The notes: generated by a model not told the origin, from the letters alone. Shown: positions 1 to 9,291, counted from the stretch's first letter. The stretch is DNA of 64,000 nt from Paenibacillus sp. YYML68 (GCF_027923405.1 NZ_BQYI01000001.1:2148501-2212500), one strand, 5' to 3'. Numbers and translations are program-made.

Positions 1-14
1 ATGGTGAGTGGGAA

Positions 15-818
15 ATGATCGATACAGACAGCCGCGAGGCGAATATTGTCACACCTGAGCACGTACAGCTGCAGCTGCGTACGGCAGGTCTTGGCAGCCG
101 TACTGCTGCGCAGCTGCTTGATCTACTCGTCCTGGCGGTTCTGTTCGCCGCTGTCAGTCTTGTTGTAGGCATCGTGCTGATGGTAGTTGGAACGGGCGTC
201 GCCAAGGCACTCGGTGACTATGCGGCCGCGCTCTTGATCGTGCTCGGATTTTTATTGACAGGTGGATACTTTGCGATCTCAGAGTACTATATGGGCGGGC
301 AGACTTGGGGCAAGCGCAGGCTTGGGCTTCGCGTCGTGCTCGAGAACGGTCAGCCGCTTACGTGGCTAGCCTCCATTATTCGTAATTTTTTCAGGCTCAT
401 TGACTTCTTGCCCTCGTTCTATTTCCTTGGGACGGTATGGATCTTCTTGCACAAGAAGGATAAGCGGCTTGGTGACGTCGCGGCTGGGACGATCGTCGTG
501 CAGGATATGCGCTGGGATAAGCTCACACAGCGAAGACGGATGGAGCGATGGCTACAGAAGTGGCGAGCCGAGGAACGCCCGGAGCTCATATTGACCGATT
601 CGATGCGCAGACGGTTCGAGCGGGAAGACTGGATCGTGCTCTCCTCATTCGTCGAGCGGCTTCCTTCGCTGCTGCCTGCCAAGCGTCAGCAGTTCGCGGA
701 GACGATCGCGGCGAAGCTGGCGCATAAGCTGGAGCTGGAGCAATCACTGTACGAAGCGGCTCCAACAGGCTTTCTTATTGCGTTGTACGAGCAATTTTCA
801 GAAGAATGGACGCTTTAA
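15..818 (+). CDS. RDD family integral membrane protein
   Basis: A 267-residue protein with an N-terminal RDD-type membrane domain. The stretch GLGSRTAAQLLDLLVL (about residues 25-40) has the Arg...Asp-Asp pattern of the family. Hydrophobic segments lie at about residues 35-60, 68-90 and 120-145, and the end of the domain reads DKRLGDVAAGTIVV. A soluble, charged tail of about 100 residues follows. The start ATG overlaps the stop of an upstream frame (TGA at 16-18, open from base 1), so it is probably the distal gene of an operon that enters the window. RDD proteins in related bacteria often sit beside a SpoIIM-like membrane gene. No transported substrate can be inferred. Confidence 0.85.
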   Translation: MIDTDSREANIVTPEHVQLQLRTAGLGSRTAAQLLDLLVLAVLFAAVSLVVGIVLMVVGTGVAKALGDYAAALLIVLGFLLTGGYFAISEYYMGGQTWGKRRLGLRVVLENGQPLTWLASIIRNFFRLIDFLPSFYFLGTVWIFLHKKDKRLGDVAAGTIVVQDMRWDKLTQRRRMERWLQKWRAEERPELILTDSMRRRFEREDWIVLSSFVERLPSLLPAKRQQFAETIAAKLAHKLELEQSLYEAAPTGFLIALYEQFSEEWTL

Positions 819-888
819 GTGTAGGCTTGCTTGCTATTCCCCAAGCATTGTGTTAAGATAATAATAATTGTTATGAAGAAACGCCGTT

Positions 889-949
889 CACATGTTGAAA
901 AGGGTGTCATTCTCGTAATGATACCCTTTTCAATGTGTGAATTTTTTTA
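889..949 (+). terminator. Rho-independent terminator after the RDD gene
   Basis: A long hairpin pairs CACATGTTGAAAAGGGT with ACCCTTTTCAATGTGTG and is followed by seven T. It ends the RDD transcription unit. The rest of 819-1084 shows nothing else I can name. Confidence 0.85.
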
Positions 950-1084
950 TCAGACATTGGTGAATACTATAGCTAGTGTTCATCGGCGTCAACTTCGGTG
1001 CCGTCCATTTCTAAGCCTTCAAGCGGATGAATGGGCGGGATAGAAAAAAGGAACATGTTAATTTAACTTTGGAGGTTTTCCAAC

Positions 1085-1288
1085 ATGCAAACAGGAACAG
1101 TGAAATGGTTTAACGCAGAGAAAGGCTTTGGCTTCATCGAGGTAGAAGGCGGCAACGATGTATTCGTACACTTCAGCGCGATCCAAGGCGAAGGCTTCAA
1201 GACGTTGGACGAAGGTCAAAAGGTTCAATTCAACGTTGTTCAAGGCAACCGTGGACCACAAGCTGAGAACGTAGTTAAAATCTACTAA
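1085..1288 (+). CDS. Cold-shock protein, CspA/CspB family
   Basis: A 67-residue single cold-shock domain, the normal length for the family. RNP1 is visible as KGFGFIEV (about residues 13-20) and RNP2 as VFVHF (about residues 26-30). It opens with the typical [14 protein letters not shown]. These proteins bind single-stranded RNA/DNA and act as RNA chaperones in the cytoplasm. A strong Shine-Dalgarno, TTTGGAGG, lies just upstream and a perfect terminator follows, so it is probably monocistronic. Which of the usual several csp paralogues it is cannot be told. Confidence 0.96.
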   Translation: MQTGTVKWFNAEKGFGFIEVEGGNDVFVHFSAIQGEGFKTLDEGQKVQFNVVQGNRGPQAENVVKIY

Positions 1289-1302
1289 TCTCATCTGACT
1301 TC

Positions 1303-1344
1303 AAAAGCCGTACTCGACTGTCAAACAGTCGAGTACGGCTTTTT
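1303..1344 (+). terminator. Terminator of the cold-shock gene
   Basis: A 17-bp near-perfect hairpin (AAAGCCGTACTCGACTGT, loop, complementary arm) ends in TTTTT. Confidence 0.9.
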
Positions 1345-1362
1345 CGCATTCACAAACACAAA

Positions 1363-1386
1363 ACAAAAAAGCGCCCTCGCGGGCGC
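1363..1386 (-). terminator. Terminator of the DUF1450 gene
   Basis: On the minus strand GCGCCCGCGAGGGCGC is followed by TTTTTTGTTTTG, just after the stop codon at 1401. Confidence 0.85.
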
Positions 1387-1400
1387 GTAAGATGCAACGT

Positions 1401-1649
1401 CTATACGTGAACAGCTTCCTCGTATGTACCGTGAATGAGCTGCTTCAGCTGCGCGTAGAGCAGGTCCGGGGATTCTGCGCAGACGACGCCGGCTTTGCCG
1501 ACCTTCACGATGCACTGCTTCGAGCATTGCTTGCAGCAGCCGATACAATCCTTCTTCTTATGCTCGAGCTCCGGGAATTCTTCCTTTAGTGATTTGAACA
1601 CAGACTTTGAGCCTTGCTTGAAGTTTTTGCAGCAGTACTTAAGTTTCAT
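1401..1649 (-). CDS. DUF1450 family protein (YuzB-like), Cys-rich
   Basis: An 82-residue protein beginning MKLKYCCKNFKQ. I chose the internal ATG at 1649 because GGAGGG lies 6-7 bases before it; the frame itself stays open for 15 more codons upstream. It has six or more cysteines, including the clusters CC, CIGCCKQCSKQC and a later VVC, which suggests metal or redox chemistry, but no function is established for DUF1450. A sigma-A promoter overlapped by a Fur-like box lies directly upstream, so expression probably rises under iron limitation. Confidence 0.85.
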   Translation of the reverse strand: MKLKYCCKNFKQGSKSVFKSLKEEFPELEHKKKDCIGCCKQCSKQCIVKVGKAGVVCAESPDLLYAQLKQLIHGTYEEAVHV

Positions 1650-1680
1650 CGGGCTTCCCTCCGGATTGTCCGCTTGCTCG

Positions 1681-1699
1681 GTAATGATAATCATTCTCG
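1681..1699 (-). promoter_or_regulatory. Fur box of the DUF1450 gene
   Basis: The minus strand reads GAGAATGATTATCATTAC, which differs from the 19-bp Fur consensus GATAATGATTATCATTATC at only a few positions. It lies just downstream of the -10 hexamer, where a bound repressor would block transcription. Confidence 0.75.
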
Positions 1700-1702
1700 A
1701 TT

Positions 1703-1732
1703 ATTATATAAGCAGAAGCGAGCTTCTGTCAA
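1703..1732 (-). promoter_or_regulatory. Sigma-A promoter of the DUF1450 gene
   Basis: TTGACA (1732-1727), an 18-bp spacer and TATAAT (1708-1703), all on the minus strand. Both hexamers match the consensus perfectly. Confidence 0.8.
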
Positions 1733-1858
1733 TGTATACTTTCGTACAGATTACTTGCATGATGAGCTTGTACGTATATAGGCTGGGCTCGCATCGTATT
1801 GTAGGGTGTGACACCCGGGCACACTAGTTCAGAGGCTTGTCGGTCTAGGAGGGAGAAG

Positions 1859-2038
1859 ATGGAACAGCCATTGCATGAACGAAGAATCGAAATTGAAGGT
1901 GTATTCGAAATTCCGCAGCACGTATCGCATGAGCAGTTTAAGGCAGAGCTGTACAACCTATTTCAGACACGGGGATGGGACTTCAAGGGCTACACGGCAG
2001 ACATTACGAGCGGTCGTGCAGAGGGACGGCTAAGCTGA
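1859..2038 (+). CDS. Small hypothetical protein (59 aa)
   Basis: A short protein starting MEQPLHERRIEIEGVFEIPQ. The ATG at 1859 is preceded by TAGGAGGGAG, an excellent Shine-Dalgarno. It is hydrophilic, with no signal peptide or membrane helix. I do not recognise a family; the shape (a beta strand, a helix HEQFKAELYNLF, then WDFKGYTADI) suggests a small alpha/beta fold. It stands alone between the Fur-regulated gene and a decayed region. Confidence 0.6.
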   Translation: MEQPLHERRIEIEGVFEIPQHVSHEQFKAELYNLFQTRGWDFKGYTADITSGRAEGRLS

Positions 2039-2338
2039 GCTGCGAAGCGTGCGACTAGCATATAGCTCTATAGCTCCAGTCAATAGCCGCCCTCAGGTAG
2101 GCTCAACTCGACGATACGAGACTAGCATTTAATGAGCTGTTGGATTTCATCCAGCAGCTTCCGTGCATACTGTACGTTGTCCGCAGCGGTACGAGAGACT
2201 TCCCTTCTTCCAGCCAAGGCATCGGGGCTTGCTGACTGAACATGCTCATGTAAGCCTACACCTCATTGCGATATTTTACCAACATACACAGCATAAAAAA
2301 CCGAAATGACAAGCGATCGCTCGCTAGTGCATTTCGGT

Positions 2339-2652
2339 TCATGTTCGGCTCGTCTCGGTGACGTCCGGTCCATTCCCACCACGTAAAGGTTTTGGATTTG
2401 ATACAAATAGGATGACACTCTTGTCGCGTTGAAAATCCCAATCGACAAAAGAATCGACGACGCGCTTCTGCAGGAGTTCGAGCAGCACCCGCTCGGAAGG
2501 TGACAAAAAATTACGTAAATAAATGCTGATGTACGTATGCCCGATGGACACGATTCAGGTCCTTTGCCGAAGCTATCGCGCAATAATTTACCGACGTAGC
2601 TCGAAATCATTTGCTGCAGCTGCTGCAGCTGTGTCTGAGTAGAGGTCTCCAT
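2339..2652 (-). pseudogene. Decayed DUF2294 protein
   Basis: Reading on the minus strand from 2652 gives METSTQTQLQQLQQMISSYV and then GKLLRDSFGKGPES. After that the frame shifts by one base (near 2545) to VSIGHTYISIYLRNFLSPS, and continues as ERVLLELLQKRVVDSF and VDWDFQRDKSVILFV. These are recognisable DUF2294 segments, but the middle of the domain (roughly 60-70 residues between RVLLE and the final DW motif) is missing. One frameshift plus an internal deletion make this a pseudogene. The function of DUF2294 is not established. Confidence 0.7.
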
Positions 2653-2703
2653 GTCGATTCTGTCACCTGCTTTACAATAGATACAAGGATCAGCATTCAT
2701 TAC

Positions 2704-2930
2704 CGCTCCTCGGGTTAGTATGCGCAGCAGGCGCTGGACGAAGCCCTTCAGGGAGGTTAGCGGATTGCGTATTTCATGCGCGATACCGGCCGCGAGTACC
2801 CCGATCATGGTCAGCTTCTCCGTCTGCTCGAGCTGCTCCTTTAGCTCGGCGGCTTTATCTGATCCGCTGCGTTGCTGAGCTTGCTGAACACGAGTCCAGA
2901 GCCTATAGAGTACACCTAGCAGATAGCATC
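2704..2930 (-). pseudogene. Remnant of a sensor histidine kinase (HisKA segment)
   Basis: The minus strand encodes a short hydrophobic piece, then KAAELKEQLEQTEKLTMIGV and AAGIAHEIRNPLTSLKGFVQ. This is the dimerisation/phosphoacceptor helix of a KinA/KinE-type kinase with the H-box histidine in HEIRNP. Sequence similarity stops right after it; there is no N, G1 or G2 box. The next recognisable sequence is the broken DUF2294 gene, so a kinase locus has been deleted and scrambled here. A short stretch at about 2130-2240 (minus strand, ending RKLLDEIQQLIKC stop) may be another remnant. Confidence 0.65.
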
Positions 2931-3137
2931 CCCTATTGGAAAAAGCATGTCACCTATATTTCCCATCATTGGCGAGCCTTATTTGAGCTTTGTTGATCTG
3001 TAAGGAGCAGTCCTGAAAATATCGTACCAATTTTTATCAAAATGTGTGGAACACTACAGCAATCCATCTGCGAAAAAGGTAACATATGGTTCGTGCTCAT
3101 AGAAGTGAAAGAACATATCGAGAGGAGAGTACGAATC

Positions 3138-6100
3138 ATGATGTACAGTTGGATACAAAGACAAGGAGGGCGCATGCTCTCCATGCTGCTAGTGCTCGCA
3201 CTCGCTATGTCGAGCGTCGGACTTAGCGTCCTGACGCAGCAAGCTTCGGCAGCGGAGGCGGTCCAGACCGCCGTGACGATCGCAAGTGAGCTTGAGGCAG
3301 GCGCAGCAGCCCCGGTTCAGGTTCACCTGACCGCTGACAAGTCGCTGAACGTGCTGGTGGACGTCGAAATATTCGACGCGAGCTTCAAGAAGGTGCACCA
3401 GATGTTCACCGATAACGTTAATCTTCCCGCAGGGCAATCGGTGTCCGTACCGTTCACCTGGAACGTACCGGCACAGCTTGCGCCAGGCAGCTATATCGTC
3501 AGCATCGGCGTGTTCGGAGCAGGCTGGAGCGGGATGCACAAGTGGCATGCGGGTGCTGGCAGCTTCACGGTGAAGAAGGGGTCGCAGCAGCCTGCGATCC
3601 ATTTCACCGGTGCGATCCAGGCGGCTCCAGCGAGCGTCACGGTCGGCGGTACCGTCGCTCTGCAGGCAACCGTTACGGCGGCTGCCTACGCGGACGCGGT
3701 GATCGAGCTCAGCCTGCTTGATCCTGCTGGCGTTAAGGTGCATTCGGTGAGCACGCCCAAGTCGTTCGCGGATGGAGAGACGGCGTCGTTCCCGACGTCG
3801 TGGACGGTGCCGCAGCAAGCGCAGCCGGGCACCTATCGTGCGGAGCTTACCGTATGGAAGCCCGGACAGAGCACTCGCTACGAGAGCGGCTCCGCATCGG
3901 CGCCGGTTCAAGTGAAGTCGGCTGAGCAGCCGGGTGGCGGTCAGCTGAGCGTCAGCCTCGAGACGAGTGCTAACGTGCAGACACAGATGCCAAGCGTCGC
4001 GTTCAAGCTGCATAACGAAGGCAAGACCGCGGTCAGCTTGCATGAGGTGATGGCGCGGTATTATTTTACCATCGATCAGGAAAGCGCACTGAAGCTCGAC
4101 TTCTGGAGCACGGTGGCGAAGGCGAATGTGAAGACGAGGTTCGTCAAGATGCCGATTCCATCAGCGGATGCGGATCATTATATGGAGCTGACGTTCACGA
4201 AGGAGGCAGGTACGCTCGCACCGGGCGCTGCTGTTACGGTATCGACGTGGTTCAACAAGACGAACTGGTCCAGCTTCAACCAGACGAATGACTATTCGTA
4301 CATCAAGGCGAGCAGCTATACGAAGGCGACGAAGGCGCCAGCCTATGTGGCGGGCAAGCTCGTATGGGGAACAGAGCCGACGCTGCTCGATATGCCGGCG
4401 TTCCCGTCTAACATTCAGGCTACACCTACAGAGACGACCGTGCAGCTGACATGGGACGCGGTGGAAGGGGCAGACGGCTATGAGGTGTATGCGGACGGCA
4501 GTCTGTTCCGCGTGACAGAGCCGATGTACCTCGATCAATGGCTGCGCACCGGAACGCTTCACACATATAAGGTGAGAGCTGTGAAGGGTGACACGTACAG
4601 CGTATGGAGCGGGCTGCTGCAGGTGAAGACGCTCGGCGAGCAGATGCTGCCAGCGCCTCGCGGAGTCAGAGCAGAGCGCACGGACAGTTCGATCGCGATC
4701 ACATGGAAGGCGCTCGAGGAGACCATTACCGGCTACGACATCGAGGTGGACGGAGCGGTCGTCCGTCTAGGTAAGGTGACAGCTTATACCCATAGCGGCC
4801 TCACGCCGGGCTCCCAGCATACGTACCGCGTACGTGCGGTAGACGGACAGACGCTCGGTCCTTGGAGCGAGCTGGTGCGGGCGAATACCGTATATGAGCC
4901 GAACGGTACGTTCACCGTACAGATGAGCATTGATCCTTCGGCAGAGCGCGCGCCGATCAGCCCATACATCTACGGTACGAACGATGAGCTGACCGGTGAG
5001 GAGAATTGGACAGCAAGGCGGATGGGCGGCAACCGTCTGTCGACGTACAACTGGGAGAACAATGCCTCGAATGCGGGCAAGGATTACTTCTGGCGCAGCG
5101 ACGGCTACATTCCGTGGTTCTACGGCAATATTATGGACCGCTCCCTGTATGACGTTCCGGGCATCGGTGCTACGGCGTTCCATGAGCGCTCGCTGAGCAA
5201 GGGCTCGTACACGCTGCTGACGCTGCAGACGGCAGGCTATGTAGCGGCAAGCCGCAGCGACACGTCTGTGACGGAGGAAGCACCTTCTCCGCAGTGGGTC
5301 GAGGTGAAGGCGTCCAAGAACGCGCCATTCACGCTGACGCCGGACTTGCATGACGGCAAGGTATATATGGATGAATTCGTTAACTTCATCGTGAACAAGT
5401 TCGGACCAGCCTCGTCGGCAACTGGTGTGAAGGGCTTCGAGATCGACAACGAGCCTGCGCTGTGGGGCGAGAACCATAAGTACATGCACCCAGAGCAGAC
5501 GCGCGGCGTCGAGGTGCTGAACAAGTCGATCGAGCTCGCCAAGGCAGTTAAGAAGGTCGATCCGACGGTTGAGATGTTCGGTCCGGTGTCCTACGGCTTC
5601 AGCGAATATTTGATCATGGACAATAAGGCGGAGTGGGAGACGATCAAGGGCAGCTACGACTGGTATCTGGATTATTATCTGGATAAGCTGCGCGTCGCAT
5701 CGGAGCAGGAGGGTCGTCGCTTGCTCGACGTGCTGGATCTGCATTGGTATCCAGAGGCAACAGACGGCAGTGTAACGATCTCGAATCCGTACGTGGAGAA
5801 CACCCTTGCGACACATAAGGCACGGGTGCAGGCGCCAAGAACGCTGTGGGATGCAAGCTATACGGAGAACAGCTGGATCGGCCAGTTCTATAGCCGCTTC
5901 CTGCCACTCATTCCGCGCCTGCAGCAGTCGATCAACGAGTATAATCCGGGGACGAAGCTTGCGTTCACGGAGTATAACTACGGCGGCGAGAACCATATAT
6001 CCGGCGGAATCGCAATGGCCGATGTCCTCGGCATCTTCGGCAAGTACGGCGTCTACATGGCGAATTACTGGAAGATGACGTCTCCGGAGAATACGGCTTA

Positions 6101-6458
6101 CTCGTCAGCTGCAACGAAGATCTATACGAACTACGACGGCAACGGCTCGAGCTACGGCGATACGAAGGTGAAGGCAGAGACGAGCGATCCGGAGAACAGC
6201 TCGGTCTACAGCTCCGTCTACACGGATAACGACAACAAGCTGCACATGATCGTCATGAACAAAAACTTCGATTACGATATGAGCGCAGTCATCGAGATCA
6301 GTGGAGATGCTTCTTACAAATCCGCACGTGTGTTCGCTTATGATGGGGATAGCCCGGTCATTACGGAGCGCGAGGGTGTTGCGCATATTGAAGGCAATAC
6401 GTTCACTCTGAACGTACCGAAGACGACGGTCGCGCACATTGTGCTCAGCAAGGAATAA
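3138..6458 (+). CDS. Secreted GH44 endoglucanase/xyloglucanase with CBM3 and FN3 modules
   Basis: A 1106-residue multimodular exoenzyme. I start it at ATG 3138 (GGAGAG about 9 bases before), giving MMYSWIQRQGG, then a hydrophobic core and an A-S-A-A-E cleavage region. In order: two repeated beta-sandwich modules (about residues 40-145 and 150-260) with FTAGQT/PAGTY-like patterns; a CBM3-type cellulose-binding module (about 270-430, with DFWSTVAKANVK and WFNKTNW); two fibronectin type III modules (about 430-610); and a GH44 catalytic barrel to the C-terminus. The general acid is expected in FEIDNEPALW and the nucleophile in AFTEYNYGG, both intact. GH44 enzymes cut beta-1,4 glucans such as CMC and xyloglucan outside the cell. 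It appears monocistronic with a terminator directly after it. Confidence 0.93.
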   Translation: MMYSWIQRQGGRMLSMLLVLALAMSSVGLSVLTQQASAAEAVQTAVTIASELEAGAAAPVQVHLTADKSLNVLVDVEIFDASFKKVHQMFTDNVNLPAGQSVSVPFTWNVPAQLAPGSYIVSIGVFGAGWSGMHKWHAGAGSFTVKKGSQQPAIHFTGAIQAAPASVTVGGTVALQATVTAAAYADAVIELSLLDPAGVKVHSVSTPKSFADGETASFPTSWTVPQQAQPGTYRAELTVWKPGQSTRYESGSASAPVQVKSAEQPGGGQLSVSLETSANVQTQMPSVAFKLHNEGKTAVSLHEVMARYYFTIDQESALKLDFWSTVAKANVKTRFVKMPIPSADADHYMELTFTKEAGTLAPGAAVTVSTWFNKTNWSSFNQTNDYSYIKASSYTKATKAPAYVAGKLVWGTEPTLLDMPAFPSNIQATPTETTVQLTWDAVEGADGYEVYADGSLFRVTEPMYLDQWLRTGTLHTYKVRAVKGDTYSVWSGLLQVKTLGEQMLPAPRGVRAERTDSSIAITWKALEETITGYDIEVDGAVVRLGKVTAYTHSGLTPGSQHTYRVRAVDGQTLGPWSELVRANTVYEPNGTFTVQMSIDPSAERAPISPYIYGTNDELTGEENWTARRMGGNRLSTYNWENNASNAGKDYFWRSDGYIPWFYGNIMDRSLYDVPGIGATAFHERSLSKGSYTLLTLQTAGYVAASRSDTSVTEEAPSPQWVEVKASKNAPFTLTPDLHDGKVYMDEFVNFIVNKFGPASSATGVKGFEIDNEPALWGENHKYMHPEQTRGVEVLNKSIELAKAVKKVDPTVEMFGPVSYGFSEYLIMDNKAEWETIKGSYDWYLDYYLDKLRVASEQEGRRLLDVLDLHWYPEATDGSVTISNPYVENTLATHKARVQAPRTLWDASYTENSWIGQFYSRFLPLIPRLQQSINEYNPGTKLAFTEYNYGGENHISGGIAMADVLGIFGKYGVYMANYWKMTSPENTAYSSAATKIYTNYDGNGSSYGDTKVKAETSDPENSSVYSSVYTDNDNKLHMIVMNKNFDYDMSAVIEISGDASYKSARVFAYDGDSPVITEREGVAHIEGNTFTLNVPKTTVAHIVLSKE

Positions 6459-6490
6459 TCCGAATCGATACTTGTGTGGTGTAAAATGAA

Positions 6491-6527
6491 ACCCGGCCCG
6501 TGAGCTACAGCAGCTCACGGGCCGGGT
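6491..6527. terminator. Bidirectional terminator between GH44 and acuI-like gene
   Basis: ACCCGGCCCGTGAGCT pairs with AGCTCACGGGCCGGGT between two convergent genes. T-rich on the + side is only modest. Confidence 0.8.
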
Positions 6528-6530
6528 TGT

Positions 6531-7541
6531 TCATGCTTCCTCCTGCATCGAGACGAGCACCCGACCGCGCATGCGACCGGCGAGGATCGCTTCGAACGCT
6601 GCAGGGAGCTCGTGGAGGCCGATGACTTGATGTCCGGCCTTCAGATAAGTGTCCGGCTTCCAGTCGCCGGCAAGTCTTGACCACAGCTCAAGCCGCTTCT
6701 CCATCGGACATTGAACAGAGTCGATCCCCAGCAGCTTAATGCCGCGGAGAATGAACGGATAGACGGTTGCGTCGAAGCTGGCTCCACCAGTCAAGCCACT
6801 AACTGCTGCCCCGCCGCCATATTGTAGAGAGCCGAGCACGACAGGCAGCGCGCTGCCTCCGACAGGGTCAACCGCAGCGGCCCATCGTTCTCTAAGCAGC
6901 GGCTGACCTGCTTGCTTAGTAAGCTCGTCGCGCTCAATGATCTCACTTGCGCCAAGCTGCTGCAAGTACTCGGTCTCATGCAGCTTACCGGACGAGGCGG
7001 TGACCTGATAGCCGAGCTTCGCGAGCAGAGAGACGGCGACGCTTCCGACGCCGCCGGTCGCTCCGGTGACGAGAACGTGTCGATCTGTCGCCCGTTGTAG
7101 GCCGCAATGCTCCAGCTCCATGACCGATAGAGCCGCAGTGAAGCCAGCCGTACCGAGTAGCATTGCTTCCTTCGGCGTAAGGCCGTCCGGCAGCGGGACG
7201 ATCCATGACGCTGGCACTCGCGCGAGCTCACTGAAGCCTCCGTCATGCGTCACGCCGAGCTCGTAGCCGGTGACGAGCACTGGCTGTCCGACGGACAGAC
7301 TGCTGCTCCCTGCATCGATGACCGTACCGGCGAGGTCGATCCCCGGCACGAACGGATAACGCTTGACGACCGGACTGACCGGCATCGCCGCGAGCGCATC
7401 CTTGTAGTTAAGGCTGGAATAGTGTACGCGTATGGTGACGTCCTCGGACGAGCCTGGCAGCTGATCAGTCGTCATCTGGCGCACCGAGCCTGATGCGAAC
7501 TCGGTTGATTTTTCCAGTACATAGGCGCGATATGTATTCAT
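6531..7541 (-). CDS. acuI: YhdH/AcuI-family NADPH-dependent quinone/acrylyl-CoA reductase
   Basis: A 336-residue zinc-independent MDR protein. The N-terminus MNTYRAYVLEKS and the segment VHYSSLNYKDALAA are typical of the YhdH/AcuI group. The NAD(P)-binding loop is VLVTGATGGVGSVAVSLLAKLGY (about residues 150-172). The C-terminus carries the usual GRMRGRVLVSM. AcuI enzymes reduce acrylyl-CoA to propionyl-CoA; many homologues are annotated only as oxidoreductases, so the substrate is inferred from family. No operon partner: the next gene upstream is about 100 bases away on the same strand. Confidence 0.88.
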   Translation of the reverse strand: MNTYRAYVLEKSTEFASGSVRQMTTDQLPGSSEDVTIRVHYSSLNYKDALAAMPVSPVVKRYPFVPGIDLAGTVIDAGSSSLSVGQPVLVTGYELGVTHDGGFSELARVPASWIVPLPDGLTPKEAMLLGTAGFTAALSVMELEHCGLQRATDRHVLVTGATGGVGSVAVSLLAKLGYQVTASSGKLHETEYLQQLGASEIIERDELTKQAGQPLLRERWAAAVDPVGGSALPVVLGSLQYGGGAAVSGLTGGASFDATVYPFILRGIKLLGIDSVQCPMEKRLELWSRLAGDWKPDTYLKAGHQVIGLHELPAAFEAILAGRMRGRVLVSMQEEA

Positions 7542-7643
7542 CTCTTAAGCTCCCTCCGCTTGAGTTGAGATCAGTATAGCACAGAAGGAAGCTCATCTCA
7601 CAAGAGGACCGATGTGAGCGGAACGTTCAGGAGGGTGGGGCGG

Positions 7644-8978
7644 CTAAGCTGCCTTGTTATAAGGAACACGTATGTGAACAAGAAGTCCGATCAGTACAAG
7701 TACAAGCAGAGAGCCAAGCGCGATGCGGCTGGCCACATTGCCGTATTCTGCGAGCGCAAGCGTAATGCTGCCGTACAGTAGCGGCCCGACGATTGACGAT
7801 ACTTTGCCTGAGAAGGCGAATAGGCCAAAGAATTGCCCGCGCTTGTCCTCAGGCGTCAGCTCGACGATGAGTGTACGTGAGGTGACCCACATCGCGCCCA
7901 TCGCGATGCCGTACAGGCTGCCCGCCGCCCAAAAAACAGGCTCGCTTGTCGCCGTCGATGCTAGAGCGATTGAGCCCATCATTACGATTGCTACGGCCGA
8001 TACGGCCGTCTTCGCTCCCGTGGCGCGCGTAATGTAGCCGAAGACGAAGGAGCCAATGATGCTGGATACGGTCGATACGAGGTAGAGCAGGATGAACTTG
8101 CCGGTCGAGAAGCCGATGACAGTCTTCGCATAGACGCCCATGACAGCAATCGCCGTCGCAACCGCATCGTTGAAGAAGAAATAGGCGATCATGAACAGAA
8201 ACACGGCTTTATATGTGCGCGCTTCCTTGAACGTCGCTGCAATATCGCGATAGCCACTCAGGAACGATTGCTTCGGCTTGGCCGTGATTGGCTTAGCGGT
8301 TGTTTCCTTATACATGAAGAACAGTGGCAGAGAGAAGATGAGGAACAGCAACGCGCTCGGAATGAAGGCGTTATGGAAGCTGCTGCTGCCGACAAGCGGA
8401 TAGACCGACAGGCCGACTAACGTACCGACGTAACCAACCGCGACGCCGAAGCCGGAGATGAGCGGGAGCTCCTTCTGGCTCCCGAGGTCAGAGATCATCG
8501 CATCATAGAAGACGAGACTGGAGCTGTAAAAAAATTTGGCAAGCATGAACGCAATAAGTACCAATGCAAGCGACAGCGGAATGCCGCCCAACGTAAGCTC
8601 CGTCTGCCAGTATGACAGTCCGCCCATTACAAGTGTACAGGCGATGCAGGCGATCGCCAGCGGCACAAGGAACGCCTTCTTGCGGCCAGTCCGGTCTATG
8701 AGAACGCCGTACAGCGGGGATAGCAGCACAAGAAGGAGGCTGGAGAGTGCGTTCGTGTACGTAATGAACGTGCTGGCGATCTGGTTCATCGTATCGCTGC
8801 CGCCTAGTACCTCCTGTAGATAGAACGGGAAGAAGATCGTAATAATATTGGAGGTGAAGATCGTGTTGGCGAAGTCAAACATCGCCCACGCCAAAATCGG
8901 CATGGAGAAAAACAGACTCATCGCCTTACGGGAGCCTAGAGCTGGTTCGGTCAGCTGGCTTTTTTCGAGATTCGGCAT
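7644..8978 (-). CDS. MFS transporter, UMF1-type
   Basis: About 444 residues with twelve predicted membrane helices. The opening ILAWAMFDFANTIFTSNI is typical of the UMF1 (Atg22-like) branch of the major facilitator superfamily. The loop between helices 2 and 3 reads GVLIDRTGRKKAFL. I take the ATG at 8978 (MPNLEKSQLTEP) because AAGGAAGAG lies before it; an upstream ATG at 9005 has no ribosome site. The substrate is unknown. The same-strand neighbour acuI follows after about 100 bases, so they may share a transcript. Confidence 0.88.
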   Translation of the reverse strand: MPNLEKSQLTEPALGSRKAMSLFFSMPILAWAMFDFANTIFTSNIITIFFPFYLQEVLGGSDTMNQIASTFITYTNALSSLLLVLLSPLYGVLIDRTGRKKAFLVPLAIACIACTLVMGGLSYWQTELTLGGIPLSLALVLIAFMLAKFFYSSSLVFYDAMISDLGSQKELPLISGFGVAVGYVGTLVGLSVYPLVGSSSFHNAFIPSALLFLIFSLPLFFMYKETTAKPITAKPKQSFLSGYRDIAATFKEARTYKAVFLFMIAYFFFNDAVATAIAVMGVYAKTVIGFSTGKFILLYLVSTVSSIIGSFVFGYITRATGAKTAVSAVAIVMMGSIALASTATSEPVFWAAGSLYGIAMGAMWVTSRTLIVELTPEDKRGQFFGLFAFSGKVSSIVGPLLYGSITLALAEYGNVASRIALGSLLVLVLIGLLVHIRVPYNKAA

Positions 8979-9244
8979 GGAGTACACTCTTCCTTTTCTA
9001 TTCATTATCTTCGCTACATCATTCGTCCTAAGCTGTCAATATTCCTTGCGTTTTACATAAATTTAATGCTGGGCTTACTTGCTGTTCTATGTATTCGTCA
9101 TGATTCAACAATTAGCAACAAAAGTAGTGATGGCATTGTACTAAGGCATTCGGTATAATGAAGGTAAATGTAAGCGTCACCAAATCTTGGGTCAGCTAAG
9201 CTCCATGCATATGCTCGATATTCGAATGTAATTTGGGGTTCAGC

Positions 9245-9272
9245 TTGTAATTTTTAGAAACGGTGATATAAT
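9245..9272 (+). promoter_or_regulatory. Promoter of the riboswitch-cheY unit
   Basis: TTGTAA, a 16-bp spacer and TATAAT with an extended -10 (TGATATAAT). It sits about 25 bases before the riboswitch aptamer. The stretch 9006-9244 upstream shows no gene. Confidence 0.7.
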
Positions 9273-9291
9273 ACTTTTTACAAATGTTTGT

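Noticed and set aside
831..1043. 70-codon frame between the RDD and cold-shock genes
   Set aside because: It spans the terminator hairpin and has no ribosome site.
4767..5996. 409-codon minus-strand frame inside the GH44 gene
   Set aside because: A shadow of GC-rich codons opposite a clear enzyme; Arg/Leu-rich nonsense without domain features.
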